Assembly (NCBI GenBank): GCA_002329495.1
Contig: DCTH01000069.1
Location: forward strand, 12,203 to 18,751
Origin: Syntrophothermus sp. UBA1445
Lineage (GTDB): Bacteria > Bacillota > Syntrophomonadia > Syntrophomonadales > DTU052
Reading direction: 5' to 3'
DNA length: 6,549 nucleotides
The position numbers and the translations under genes are program-made. The notes beneath the pieces are model-generated. The model searched no databases. It was not told where the DNA came from and worked only from the letters and a program-made list of their open reading frames with translations. Below are positions 1 to 6,441 of the stretch, in pieces (the stretch's first letter is position 1; every line of letters begins with the position of its first letter).

Positions 1-1279
1 AGTGTCGCCAAAGGGCGGGGTCGCGGAGTTTTACCGAGCAGGCCAGGGCAAAGCTCATCCACGGGCTGGAATCCCTTTGCCCCGGCGGCAGCTTTATGAT
101 CAGCGAGTGGAGGCGGTCGGCCAGTTCGTAACCAAGGATTTCCGGCCGCGACCTCTTCAGCACTTCAATTGATTTCTCAACATCCTGACCATGAATGTAA
201 TGATAGATTGATTCTTTCCAGTTATTCTGGGCAAAGAAATAATCGCCGGCTTTCCGGTGCAGGCCCTGGACCTTGTTCGCACCCCATATTTCGACGGCCT
301 TGCGCATGAGAAACGATTTCCAGAGTGCATGCAGCCTGAAGGCGCTGAATTCGGTTTCTACCGGGTATACCAGGATATTCATCGCACAAAGATCCTTTAG
401 AACTGCCGCTCCCGCTTCACCGGCCAGGATAATGGCCAGATCTGCCGGTATTTCCCGCATCATCGAAGTCGCCAGCAAAACGTCCTGCTGCTCGGCGGAG
501 AGGTTGCTGAAACATTCCTGTTCCAGGTAAACACTTAATACCGGGATCTTTTTTAACAGGAAAGCGGCCTCGATATCCAGATATTCCGGGCTGAACTGCT
601 CGGACAGCATCTCCCCCAGCATTACGATAACCGGGGTCCATCCGGCAGCCAGACTCATTACCCGCTCCATCTGTTCCCGGGACAGATTCAGATGATAGAT
701 CTCTTTAAAGAATTCCTGACACTCACCCGGTGAAAATGCCAGCTGAGCATCACTGATATTGAGCATCTTGCGCTGTATCGCCTTCTGCGCCAGTTTCCAT
801 CGGGGTTCACGCCGGGTAATAATAATGAAATGAAAGTCAGGAGGAGCCTGGGATATCAATGATTGAATGAAAGTCCCGAATTTACCGGTTTCGTCAACCG
901 TCTGAAAATCATCCAGGACGATTACCAGTCCATCATTGAGCGGCACTTTATGAAGCCAGTCGGCCAGAGCCGAAACTGTATTCTCAACCGAACCCCCACC
1001 AATTGAGCCGCTTTCATATTCGGGGGTCGTGGTAAAGCTTTGCAGAAAGTTCATCAGATGACTGATGAACGGTGACAGGTCTGAGTTGCCCGGGTCCAGT
1101 GAATACCAGAAGACATTGATCGGCAGCCGCCGCAGAACACTGGCCACCAGAGTAGTCTTGCCCTGGCCGGGTGAACCGCAGACCAGGGTAAACCTCTTGT
1201 CCACCGCCCCGAGAAGGAGCCTTTCCAGGCGCGGGCGCTGAATGATCTTAGGTAAGGCCGGAATGTTAACCTGGGGCAT
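1..1279 (-). CDS. MalT/LAL-type ATP-dependent transcriptional regulator, N-terminal part (3' end off window)
   Basis: The minus-strand frame is open without a stop from the ATG at 1279 to the window edge (426 codons). Visible in order: Walker A GSPGQGKT (residues 35-42), the family motif FWYSLD (57-62) after strand 2, Walker B LVIVLDD (118-124), the sensor-like stretch FHFIIITRREP, a GWTP helix, then a winged-helix-like part ending in FRLHALWKSFL and the start of helical repeats. This matches the STAND NTPase module of MalT/LAL regulators, which are usually about 800-1000 residues with TPR-like repeats and a C-terminal LuxR HTH. Those parts would lie off the window, so DNA binding is inferred. 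The start was chosen for the GGGGAG about 10 bases upstream; an in-frame ATG six codons earlier has no SD, and a stop lies just upstream of it. The inducer and targets are unknown. The gene lies downstream of, and in the same direction as, the cytochrome gene, but a terminator separates them. Confidence 0.88.
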   Translation of the reverse strand, partial: MPQVNIPALPKIIQRPRLERLLLGAVDKRFTLVCGSPGQGKTTLVASVLRRLPINVFWYSLDPGNSDLSPFISHLMNFLQSFTTTPEYESGSIGGGSVENTVSALADWLHKVPLNDGLVIVLDDFQTVDETGKFGTFIQSLISQAPPDFHFIIITRREPRWKLAQKAIQRKMLNISDAQLAFSPGECQEFFKEIYHLNLSREQMERVMSLAAGWTPVIVMLGEMLSEQFSPEYLDIEAAFLLKKIPVLSVYLEQECFSNLSAEQQDVLLATSMMREIPADLAIILAGEAGAAVLKDLCAMNILVYPVETEFSAFRLHALWKSFLMRKAVEIWGANKVQGLHRKAGDYFFAQNNWKESIYHYIHGQDVEKSIEVLKRSRPEILGYELADRLHSLIIKLPPGQRDSSPWMSFALACSVKLRDPALWRH

Positions 1280-1405
1280 GCATAGGTCACTCCCCATCCG
1301 ATTACTGGTGATTCAGATTGCCCTGATATCGTACATAAAGTCATTCACGCCAGATATTTACTGATTTCGATGTAGCCGTCTTGAATTCCTTTGAAAATTT
1401 CGCAA

Positions 1406-1428
1406 ATTATAGCCGGGGTTAACCTCGG
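1406..1428 (-). promoter_or_regulatory. candidate promoter -10 with palindromic operator-like spacer, for the LAL regulator
   Basis: On the minus strand a perfect TATAAT lies at 1411-1406. Immediately upstream, filling the -10/-35 spacer, is a 16-base near-palindrome at 1413-1428 (on the plus strand CCGGGGTTAACCTCGG, halves matching at 7 of 8 positions). The -35 region is poor (GCAACA at 17-base spacing). A start near 1399 would give a leader of about 120 bases to the ATG at 1279. A repressor or activator site is plausible but inferred. Confidence 0.4.
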
Positions 1429-1440
1429 TGTTGCCAAAAG

Positions 1441-1490
1441 ACAAAAACAAGCCGGTCAGGCCCGCAATAACGCGGCTGTACCGGCTTGTT
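1441..1490 (-). terminator. rho-independent terminator of the cytochrome gene
   Basis: A perfect 11-bp stem pairs 1446-1456 with 1480-1490 (AACAAGCCGGT / ACCGGCTTGTT) around a 23-base loop that can pair partly with itself. Read on the minus strand, the stem is followed by TTTTTGTCTTTT, the expected U-rich tail. It lies about 70 bases past the cytochrome stop codon. The plus-strand side has no T-run, so the terminator works in one direction and separates the cytochrome from the LAL gene. Confidence 0.8.
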
Positions 1491-1502
1491 AATGCTATCT
1501 TT

Positions 1503-1517
1503 CGCCCGTGTCGGGCG
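1503..1517. repeat. short GC-rich hairpin past the cytochrome stop
   Basis: CGCCCG-TGT-CGGGCG forms a 6-bp stem with a 3-base loop in the cytochrome 3' untranslated region. No T-run follows on either strand, so it is not a terminator by itself; it may stabilise the 3' end or stall polymerase before the main terminator. Confidence 0.4.
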
Positions 1518-1558
1518 CACACCAGTCGGCTGTGTTCAGACAGTCTGGACCCTTGGTT

Positions 1559-2953
1559 TTAAATTGATTTCAGGTATTCGACCAGATCATTCTTTTCCCG
1601 ATCGGTCAGGTTAAGTTTAAAGATGGTGTTGTAAAACTCGATTACTTCCTTCAGATCGGCAAAACGTCCGTCATGAAAGAAACCGCCTTTTTGGTGAGTC
1701 CAAAGCCCGTTGAGTGGTGAAGTCCGGTATCGGTTGTCGGGAGACCTGTCGGCCTGGAAAGCATCAATTCCCATTTCTTCAGGCGCATGCATATTCCAGC
1801 CCGGTTCACTGAATACGGGGGGTATATGACATCGGGCACACATCGCTTTTTCGTTGAACAGCTTTTCGCCACGTTGGGCGGCCTTTTTATCATAACTGTT
1901 CTTCGGAGCCGGGGGAGCGATCAAGGCCAACTGGTATACATGGAGATCTGCCAGTTTTGGCGTGACCAGATCCGGTTTGTTTCTTATATTCCAATCCCCG
2001 GTTTTGACGGCAATCGGGTATTTGCTGGGATTATTCAAGCGGGGATCAAAAAAGGTACCTTTTCCTCTCATCTGAGTATTAGCAACATAGGCATTCCAAT
2101 GGACTAAAGAACCCCACCCGGTCCAGGTATGCAGGTTAATCCCCGATAGCGAGAAAATCGGGGGAAGTAAAACTGCAGCTGATTTTCCATCAGGGGCAAA
2201 TCCTTTCCCGTCCATGAGAAGCACCGCATCATATTTTCCCGGCCCCCAGCTGGCCAGCACCTTTTTCACTGTGGCCACGTCGACACCTAAACGGTCCGCA
2301 ATTACTTGCAGATTGGGTGCCAGGCTGATGATGGCCCCTACGTTCAAATCCCGGTTGGCCCAACCATCCAGTCGCTTGCCGATTCCGGGAGCAAATGAGT
2401 CATCTACGGTGGAATGGCACAGGGCACACTGGATTCCGATAGAGGAGAGGTTTCCCTTTTTATCAAAGAAACCGGTCAAACCAACAACTGCGTCATTCTC
2501 CAGGAGAACCAGGGTACTGGCGGGGTCATCGAGATCTACCTTTCCTGCCTTCAAGTCTTTAACCAGGTTCTTGGGAAGAGCCTCGACATCAACCTTAAGC
2601 CCTACGGCCAGGGCCTCTTTGGGACTGACCCCGGGACCTACCCCACCCAGCTTTTTTCCGGCGATCGCCCGATGAAGTTGAAGAGTATCCCCCCAAAAGG
2701 CTTCATCACCGAAGGTGTCATAACGAAATGTATGCTGCCCTTTTTCTAACCTCTCCAGCATGCTCTTTTTCAACTCCGGTGCCAATTGAGCAGATTCCGG
2801 TGCGGGTCTCGACAGCAACTCCTGCAACTGCCCCACAGAAACCGTCGGTTTTGCTTCATCATTGAAGAACACAAAGGTTGATATAGCCACCAAAACCAAT
2901 ATAGAGGCTAAGATAATGGCGGTGGGTCTTAGTCGAAAAAACTTAATCCACAT
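1559..2953 (-). CDS. membrane-anchored di-heme c-type cytochrome, peroxidase/MauG-like superfamily
   Basis: 464 residues. An N-terminal membrane segment (about 11-30) after a basic stretch (WIKFFRLRP) has no obvious cleavage site, so the protein is probably tethered outside the membrane. There are two CXXCH haem c sites: CALCH (176-180) and CARCH (372-376). After the second come NMHAPEEMG and then GGFFHDGRFADL (423-434), a C-terminal motif typical of di-haem cytochrome c peroxidase and MauG relatives. The first haem domain holds conserved-looking blocks (FGDEAFWGD, SFAPGIGKRLDGW). The protein is longer than classical bacterial peroxidase (about 300-350 residues), so the substrate is uncertain: peroxide reduction or other extracytoplasmic electron transfer. 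Maturation would need a cytochrome c assembly system, not seen here. The start ATG at 2953 has a strong AAGGGGGG SD; the TTG ten codons upstream lies before that SD and is rejected. Followed by its own terminator. Confidence 0.85.
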   Translation of the reverse strand: MWIKFFRLRPTAIILASILVLVAISTFVFFNDEAKPTVSVGQLQELLSRPAPESAQLAPELKKSMLERLEKGQHTFRYDTFGDEAFWGDTLQLHRAIAGKKLGGVGPGVSPKEALAVGLKVDVEALPKNLVKDLKAGKVDLDDPASTLVLLENDAVVGLTGFFDKKGNLSSIGIQCALCHSTVDDSFAPGIGKRLDGWANRDLNVGAIISLAPNLQVIADRLGVDVATVKKVLASWGPGKYDAVLLMDGKGFAPDGKSAAVLLPPIFSLSGINLHTWTGWGSLVHWNAYVANTQMRGKGTFFDPRLNNPSKYPIAVKTGDWNIRNKPDLVTPKLADLHVYQLALIAPPAPKNSYDKKAAQRGEKLFNEKAMCARCHIPPVFSEPGWNMHAPEEMGIDAFQADRSPDNRYRTSPLNGLWTHQKGGFFHDGRFADLKEVIEFYNTIFKLNLTDREKNDLVEYLKSI

Positions 2954-2958
2954 AAAAT

Positions 2959-3031
2959 CCCCCCTTATTAAAGGCCCGTTCAAGATATGTTTATTTTAAA
3001 TTTGGCAGGTTTATGAAAATTAATAGGGGGG
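2959..3031 (-). promoter_or_regulatory. inverted repeat in the cytochrome leader that could sequester its SD
   Basis: In the minus-strand transcript, CCCCCCTATTAA (3031-3020) is complementary to TTAATAAGGGGGG (2971-2959), giving about 12 bp with one bulged A and a 48-base loop. The 3' arm contains the SD of the cytochrome ATG at 2953, so pairing would hide the ribosome site. The fold is seen in sequence; any regulatory role is inferred and needs a transcription start upstream of 3031. A TATATT at 3055-3050 is a possible -10, but without a good -35. Confidence 0.4.
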
Positions 3032-3154
3032 TTACGTGGTCGCTGCCTGAATATAAAAAAATCTTCGTGTTTCCACTAAGGCTTAATTATTGTATTGTGC
3101 CCGTCGTACAGGATCTTAGATATAGATATAGGGCCCTCACTGGTGAGATTGCCA

Positions 3155-3183
3155 TTTAGTACAATCATACGATGTAGTATAAT
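3155..3183 (+). promoter_or_regulatory. candidate sigma-A promoter of the thi operon
   Basis: A perfect TATAAT at 3178-3183 is preceded at 17 bases by TTTAGT (3155-3160), a weak -35. A start near 3190 would lie just before the TPP aptamer, as expected for a riboswitch leader. A small inverted repeat (CTCAC-TG-GTGAG, 3136-3147) lies just upstream of the -35. Confidence 0.55.
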
Positions 3184-3190
3184 TAAAATA

Positions 3191-3282
3191 GTACAAAGGG
3201 GAGCTTGCTATAAGCAGGCTGAGAGTAAGCTGTTTGCTTAGACCCTTATAACCTGATTTGGGTAATGCCAACGTAGGGAAAT
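3191..3282 (+). promoter_or_regulatory. TPP riboswitch (THI box) aptamer
   Basis: The conserved elements occur in the right order: GGGG (3198-3201) pairing with ACCCTT (P2), the CTTGCT-ATA-AGCAGG arm (P3), GCTGAGA (the pyrimidine-binding T-loop, 3218-3224), an extra small stem TAAGC/GCTTA (3226-3230 with 3236-3240, a P3a insertion), then ACCTGATTTGGGTAATGCCA and ACGTAGGGA (P4/P5, pyrophosphate-binding side). It senses thiamine pyrophosphate and lies directly upstream of thiM, so it should switch the operon off when TPP is plentiful. Confidence 0.95.
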
Positions 3283-3296
3283 AATAAGCAGAGATT

Positions 3297-3335
3297 ACTG
3301 CATGTGTACCTTCGTTGGTGTATATGCAGTTTTTT
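3297..3335 (+). terminator. intrinsic terminator, expression platform of the TPP riboswitch
   Basis: A stem of up to 14 bp (3297-3310 with 3317-3330, including several G-U pairs) has the loop TTCGTT and is followed by six T (3330-3335) and a further T-rich stretch. It lies 15-50 bases after the aptamer and before the thiM SD, so regulation is most likely by transcription termination. A GCAG (3288-3291) just upstream can pair with the CTGC (3298-3301) of the stem and may belong to the competing antiterminator; that part is inference. Confidence 0.85.
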
Positions 3336-3378
3336 ATTTGATTTTGGGGACCATCAGTTTATGTGAAAGGAGATAACC

Positions 3379-4200
3379 ATGGTAAAAAATTGTATTGAAA
3401 ATGTCCGCCGCAAAGCGCCTCTTGTCCACAATATTACAAACTATGTAACGGTAAACGATGTTGCAAATGCGCTTCTTGCTTGCGGAGCCAGTCCGATTAT
3501 GTCAGATGATCGGGAAGAAGTGGAGGAAATCACATCTATTTGTGGAGGCCTGAATATTAACATCGGAACACTGAACCAAAATACAATACCCTCCATGATT
3601 CTCGCTGGAAAAAAAACCAACGAACTGGGGCATAAGGTTTTGCTTGATCCGGTTGGAGCAGGCGCAAGCAAGCTCCGCACAGATACGGCAGTCAACCTGA
3701 TGAAAGAAATTAAGTTCAACGCAATCCGCGGAAATATCTCTGAGATTAAGACATTAGCGCTGGGAAGCGGAAGTACAAAAGGCGTTGACGCTGATGTTGC
3801 CGATGCCGTAATCGAGGATACTCTTGATAGTGCAATAACTTTTGTGAAAGCATTTTCGAAAAAGGCAGGATGCATAATAGCAGTTACGGGGGCCATTGAC
3901 CTGGTTAGCGATGGAGATAAATGCTATGTCATCAGAAATGGTAGAGCGGAAATGTCAAAAATCACAGGCACTGGTTGCCAGCTTTCCGCAATCATGACAG
4001 CTTTTCTTATTGCCAATCCGGAGAATCAGCTTGAGGCAGCCGCAGCTGCTGTGTGTGCAATGGGGCTTGCTGGCGAAATAGGGTGGAGCAATATGCAGCC
4101 TGGCGATGGGAATTCCACCTACGGGAACAGAATTATTGATGCCATTTATAACATGGATGGAGATACTCTGGAAAAGGGAGCAAAGTATGAAGTTCGATAA
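3379..4200 (+). CDS. thiM: hydroxyethylthiazole kinase ThiM
   Basis: 273 residues, the usual ThiM length. It phosphorylates 4-methyl-5-(2-hydroxyethyl)thiazole with ATP to give the thiazole phosphate used by ThiE; cytoplasmic salvage enzyme of the ribokinase-like fold. Visible motifs: PLVHNITNYVTVNDVAN (14-30) and GASPIMSDDREE (36-47), forming the thiazole pocket with Met41; LDPVGAGAS (89-97); IRGNISEI (116-123); the ATP-side VTGAIDLVSDG (169-179); and the anion hole KITGTGCQLSA (194-204) with the expected Cys200. The ATG at 3379 follows AAAGGAG at good spacing. It is the first gene of the operon behind the TPP riboswitch, and its last 14 bases overlap thiE. Nothing is missing from the active site. 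Confidence 0.96.
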   Translation: MVKNCIENVRRKAPLVHNITNYVTVNDVANALLACGASPIMSDDREEVEEITSICGGLNINIGTLNQNTIPSMILAGKKTNELGHKVLLDPVGAGASKLRTDTAVNLMKEIKFNAIRGNISEIKTLALGSGSTKGVDADVADAVIEDTLDSAITFVKAFSKKAGCIIAVTGAIDLVSDGDKCYVIRNGRAEMSKITGTGCQLSAIMTAFLIANPENQLEAAAAAVCAMGLAGEIGWSNMQPGDGNSTYGNRIIDAIYNMDGDTLEKGAKYEVR

Positions 4201-4828
4201 GAAGAGATTACTTTTATATGCGGTCACCGACAGGTCCTGGCTTGGAAGTGAAACTCTCGGAAATGCGGTGGAAAAGGCACTGCAAGGCGGTGCAACCTTG
4301 GTACAACTTCGAGAGAAAGAACTGGAGAATGGAAAATTCCTCGAGGAAGCAAAAGAGATTAAAGCATTGTGTAAAAAGTATCATGCACCTTTTGTTATCA
4401 ATGATAATGTAGATATAGCCATTGCGGTGGATGCCGATGGTGTCCATGTAGGACAAAACGATATGGAGGCCGGCAATGTACGTGAGCTGATAGGTAGGGA
4501 TAAAATACTTGGAGTATCGGCGCAGACGGTCGAACAGGCGATATTGGCAGAAAAAAAAGGAGCAGATTATTTGGGGGTGGGAGCAGTATTTCCTACTGGT
4601 TCCAAGTCTGATGCAGATTATGTAAGCTACGAAACCCTAAAAGAAATCTGTAAAGCTGTAAGTATACCTGTTGTGGCAATTGGAGGTATAAGCAAGGATA
4701 ACATAATGGAATTGTCAGGCTCCGGGATTTGCGGAATAGCTGTAATCAGTGCAATTTTTGCACAGCCCGACATTGTGAAGGCTACCGCCCAATTAAAAGA
4801 ATTAACCAAAAAAGTGGTGGAGACATGA
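4187..4828 (+). CDS. thiE: thiamine-phosphate synthase ThiE
   Basis: 213 residues, typical length. It condenses HMP pyrophosphate with thiazole phosphate to give thiamine monophosphate and pyrophosphate, in a TIM barrel. Visible motifs: YAVTDR (11-16), VQLREKE (39-45), FVINDNVDIA (69-78) with an Mg-binding Asp, DGVHVGQND (84-92) with the second Asp, LGVSAQT (108-114), GADYLGVGAVFPTGSKSDA (125-143) as the pyrophosphate/thiazole loop, VAIGGI (163-168) and VISAI (186-190). The start at 4187 was chosen because the protein family begins here and GGGAG lies just upstream; an in-frame ATG at 4106 lies inside thiM and is rejected. It overlaps thiM by 14 bases and the next gene by 4 (ATGA), suggesting coupled translation. 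Confidence 0.96.
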   Translation: MKFDKKRLLLYAVTDRSWLGSETLGNAVEKALQGGATLVQLREKELENGKFLEEAKEIKALCKKYHAPFVINDNVDIAIAVDADGVHVGQNDMEAGNVRELIGRDKILGVSAQTVEQAILAEKKGADYLGVGAVFPTGSKSDADYVSYETLKEICKAVSIPVVAIGGISKDNIMELSGSGICGIAVISAIFAQPDIVKATAQLKELTKKVVET

Positions 4829-5484
4829 TTAAGGGAGCAATCTTTGACCTGGATGGAACTATTCTGGATTCCATGCCAGTCTGGGATAATGCAGCGGAAA
4901 TGTTTTTAAACAGTATAGGGATTAAAGCAGAGCCCGGGCTTGGCAAAATCATGTTTTCCATGAGCATGACAGAAGGAGCTGAGTTTTTAAAGGACAAGTA
5001 CAGCCTGGATATGGATACAGATGCGATATTGACGGGAATTAACCACACCATTGAAGATTTCTATTATTATCAGGTTCAGTTAAAGGAAGGTGCAGAACAA
5101 TTCTTGAAAGACTTGAAGCAGGTCGGAATTAATATGGTGGCTGCAACATCCAGTGACAGGCAGGTTGTGGAAAGGGCTCTGAAGAGACTCAATGTCATGA
5201 ATTATTTTGACCGGATATTTACCTGTACTGAAACAGGTGCCGGTAAAGTAAAGCCGGATATCTATCTTGCTGCAGCTGAATATATGGGAACCCTTCCCAA
5301 GGATACATGGGTTTTTGAAGATGCCTTGCATGCTATTCGGACGGCAAAAAATGCCGGCTTCCGAACAGTAGGAGTACATGATGCTTCAAGCATGGAAAAC
5401 CTGGAAGAGATTAAGGCAATCTGTGACATCTATTTAAATAAGTTGGACGATTTTTATAGTCTGCTGGAAAGATCATCTTTATAA
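4825..5484 (+). CDS. HAD-superfamily phosphatase (subclass IA) in the thiamine operon
   Basis: 219 residues. All four HAD motifs are present: FDLDGT (7-12) with nucleophile Asp8 and acid/base Asp10; ATSS (107-110), motif II; KVKPD (141-145) with Lys143; and VFEDALHAIRTAKNAG (163-178) with the acidic pair Glu165/Asp166. A helical C1 cap occupies about residues 15-85. This is the beta-phosphoglucomutase/phosphoglycolate-phosphatase-like group; the substrate cannot be read from sequence. It starts in an ATGA overlap with the thiE stop (4825-4828), behind GGTGGAG, so translation is probably coupled to ThiE and TPP-controlled. Context suggests dephosphorylation of thiamine monophosphate, a pathway intermediate or a damaged by-product; this is inference. 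An in-frame start at 4729 inside thiE is rejected. Confidence 0.9.
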   Translation: MIKGAIFDLDGTILDSMPVWDNAAEMFLNSIGIKAEPGLGKIMFSMSMTEGAEFLKDKYSLDMDTDAILTGINHTIEDFYYYQVQLKEGAEQFLKDLKQVGINMVAATSSDRQVVERALKRLNVMNYFDRIFTCTETGAGKVKPDIYLAAAEYMGTLPKDTWVFEDALHAIRTAKNAGFRTVGVHDASSMENLEEIKAICDIYLNKLDDFYSLLERSSL

Positions 5485-5494
5485 AAGATGTTTT
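5474..5494 (+). terminator. weak hairpin with short T-run at the end of the HAD gene
   Basis: CATCTTT-ATA-AAAGATG (5474-5490) forms a 7-bp, mostly A-T stem that overlaps the HAD stop codon and is followed by TTTT. It is too weak to be a confident terminator; it could lower expression of thiD relative to the first three genes or mark an RNA processing site. Confidence 0.3.
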
Positions 5495-5573
5495 CAGCGG
5501 CCAATTGGGGGGCACCACCTTTGGTCGCCAATAAAATTAATGCTAAAGCAAGCTTAGCGGAATGGAGAAGAAT
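5485..5573 (+). other. intra-operon gap between the HAD gene and thiD with small inverted repeats
   Basis: This is the only real gap in the operon. After the weak hairpin there is ATTGG...CCAAT, with an inner ACC-TTT-GGT, within about 5504-5532, then GCTAA...TTAGC (5542-5546 with 5554-5558). No convincing promoter or second riboswitch is visible, so thiD is probably read from the upstream promoter. Confidence 0.35.
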
Positions 5574-6365
5574 ATGAAAACAGCATTGACAATCGCCGGA
5601 AGCGATTGCAGCGGAGGCGCCGGCATCCAGGCAGATATTAAGACAATGACCGCCTATGGCGTATATGCCATGAGTGCGATTACTGCGCTTACTGCACAGA
5701 ATACAACCGGTGTTACAGGCATTATGGAGGTTACTCCAGAATTTTTAGGTAAACAGCTTGACTGCATTTTTACCGATATCTATCCGGATGCAGTTAAGAT
5801 TGGCATGGTTTCATCGGCTGAACTGATTGAAACCATATCAGAAAGGTTGAAATTTTATAATGCCAAAAACATTGTCGTGGATCCGGTAATGGTTTCCACA
5901 AGTGGTTCAAAGCTCCTTAAGGATGACGCAATAGAGACTTTGAAAAACAGTTTGCTCCGTCAGGCAGTCTTATTGACACCGAATATTCCGGAAGCGTCTG
6001 TCTTATCGGGGATATCTATTGCAAATGAAACGGATATGATTAAAGCCGCCGAAATTATCAGCAACCAATTCGGGTGCGCTGTTCTTTGCAAGGGTGGGCA
6101 TAGAGTAAACGATGCCAATGACTTATTGTACTATAACCATAAATTCAAATGGTTCATGGGTGAGAAGATTTACAATAACAATACACATGGAACCGGATGC
6201 ACTTTATCCAGTGCTATCGCTTGCGGTCTTGCTAAAGGCATGGATTTGGATACATCAGTTCAATTGGGGAAGGAATATGTGTCAGGTGCATTAAAGTCAA
6301 TGCTTGATCTGGGAAAAGGAAGGGGACCTATTAACCACCTGTGGAATATCAATATTGAGCGATAG
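5574..6365 (+). CDS. thiD: hydroxymethylpyrimidine/phosphomethylpyrimidine kinase ThiD
   Basis: 263 residues, the standard length. It phosphorylates HMP twice to HMP pyrophosphate, the pyrimidine substrate of ThiE; cytoplasmic, ribokinase-like fold. Visible motifs: ALTIAGSDCSGGAGIQADIK (4-23), which holds the pyrimidine-binding loop; ITALTAQNTTGV (36-47); VKIGMVSS (74-81); VVDPVMVSTSG (101-111); LLTPNIPEA (133-141); CKGGH (172-176); and the anion hole HGTGCTLSSAIA (205-216) with Cys209. The ATG at 5574 is preferred: it has GGAGA about five bases upstream and gives the usual ThiD N-terminus. The ATG four codons earlier (5562) lacks a good SD but stays possible. Last gene of the thi operon; no strong terminator follows. 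Confidence 0.95.
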   Translation: MKTALTIAGSDCSGGAGIQADIKTMTAYGVYAMSAITALTAQNTTGVTGIMEVTPEFLGKQLDCIFTDIYPDAVKIGMVSSAELIETISERLKFYNAKNIVVDPVMVSTSGSKLLKDDAIETLKNSLLRQAVLLTPNIPEASVLSGISIANETDMIKAAEIISNQFGCAVLCKGGHRVNDANDLLYYNHKFKWFMGEKIYNNNTHGTGCTLSSAIACGLAKGMDLDTSVQLGKEYVSGALKSMLDLGKGRGPINHLWNINIER

Positions 6366-6381
6366 CCTTTCTTCAGTAATG

Positions 6382-6402
6382 GGGTAGAAACACTGTTTAT
6401 CC
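6382..6402 (+). repeat. small hairpin downstream of thiD
   Basis: GGGT-AG-AAAC / GTTT-ATCC can form an 8-bp stem with a 2-base bulge and an ACT loop just after the thiD stop, and GACCA...TGGTC (6418-6422 with 6432-6436) forms a second small one. Neither is followed by a T-run, so the operon's terminator is not evident. Confidence 0.3.
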
Positions 6403-6441
6403 GGTTATAAGCATGGGGACCAATGGGATTCTGGTCGGTAT

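Noticed and set aside
1..1279. Possible pseudogene or frameshift in the regulator, because only short open frames are obvious
   Set aside because: Codon-by-codon reading shows one uninterrupted frame from 1279 to the edge; it only seems missing because its stop is outside the window.
1054..1344. Open frame on the minus strand, 96 codons
   Set aside because: It lies mostly inside the LAL regulator in another frame; the regulator frame shows Walker A, Walker B and family motifs, this one none.
2214..2749. Plus-strand open frames (2214-2675, 2414-2749)
   Set aside because: Antisense shadows of the cytochrome gene; no SD, and low-complexity Ser/Pro/Thr-rich translation.
3157..3194. Three TAGTAC/TAGTAT repeats around the thi promoter
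   Set aside because: Six-base repeats with unequal spacing (18 and 14) in an AT-rich stretch; expected by chance and one overlaps the -10.
3441..3896. Minus-strand open frame of 151 codons opposite thiM
   Set aside because: Shadow of a clear thiM; composition is Ser/Ala-rich with no recognisable motif.
5080..5379. Minus-strand open frame opposite the HAD gene
   Set aside because: Shadow frame with no SD or motif; the HAD frame carries all four catalytic motifs.
5607..5609. Cys at residue 12 of ThiD in the GSDxSGGAG loop
   Set aside because: This position varies among ThiD proteins (Ser, Pro, Cys); not a lost catalytic residue.
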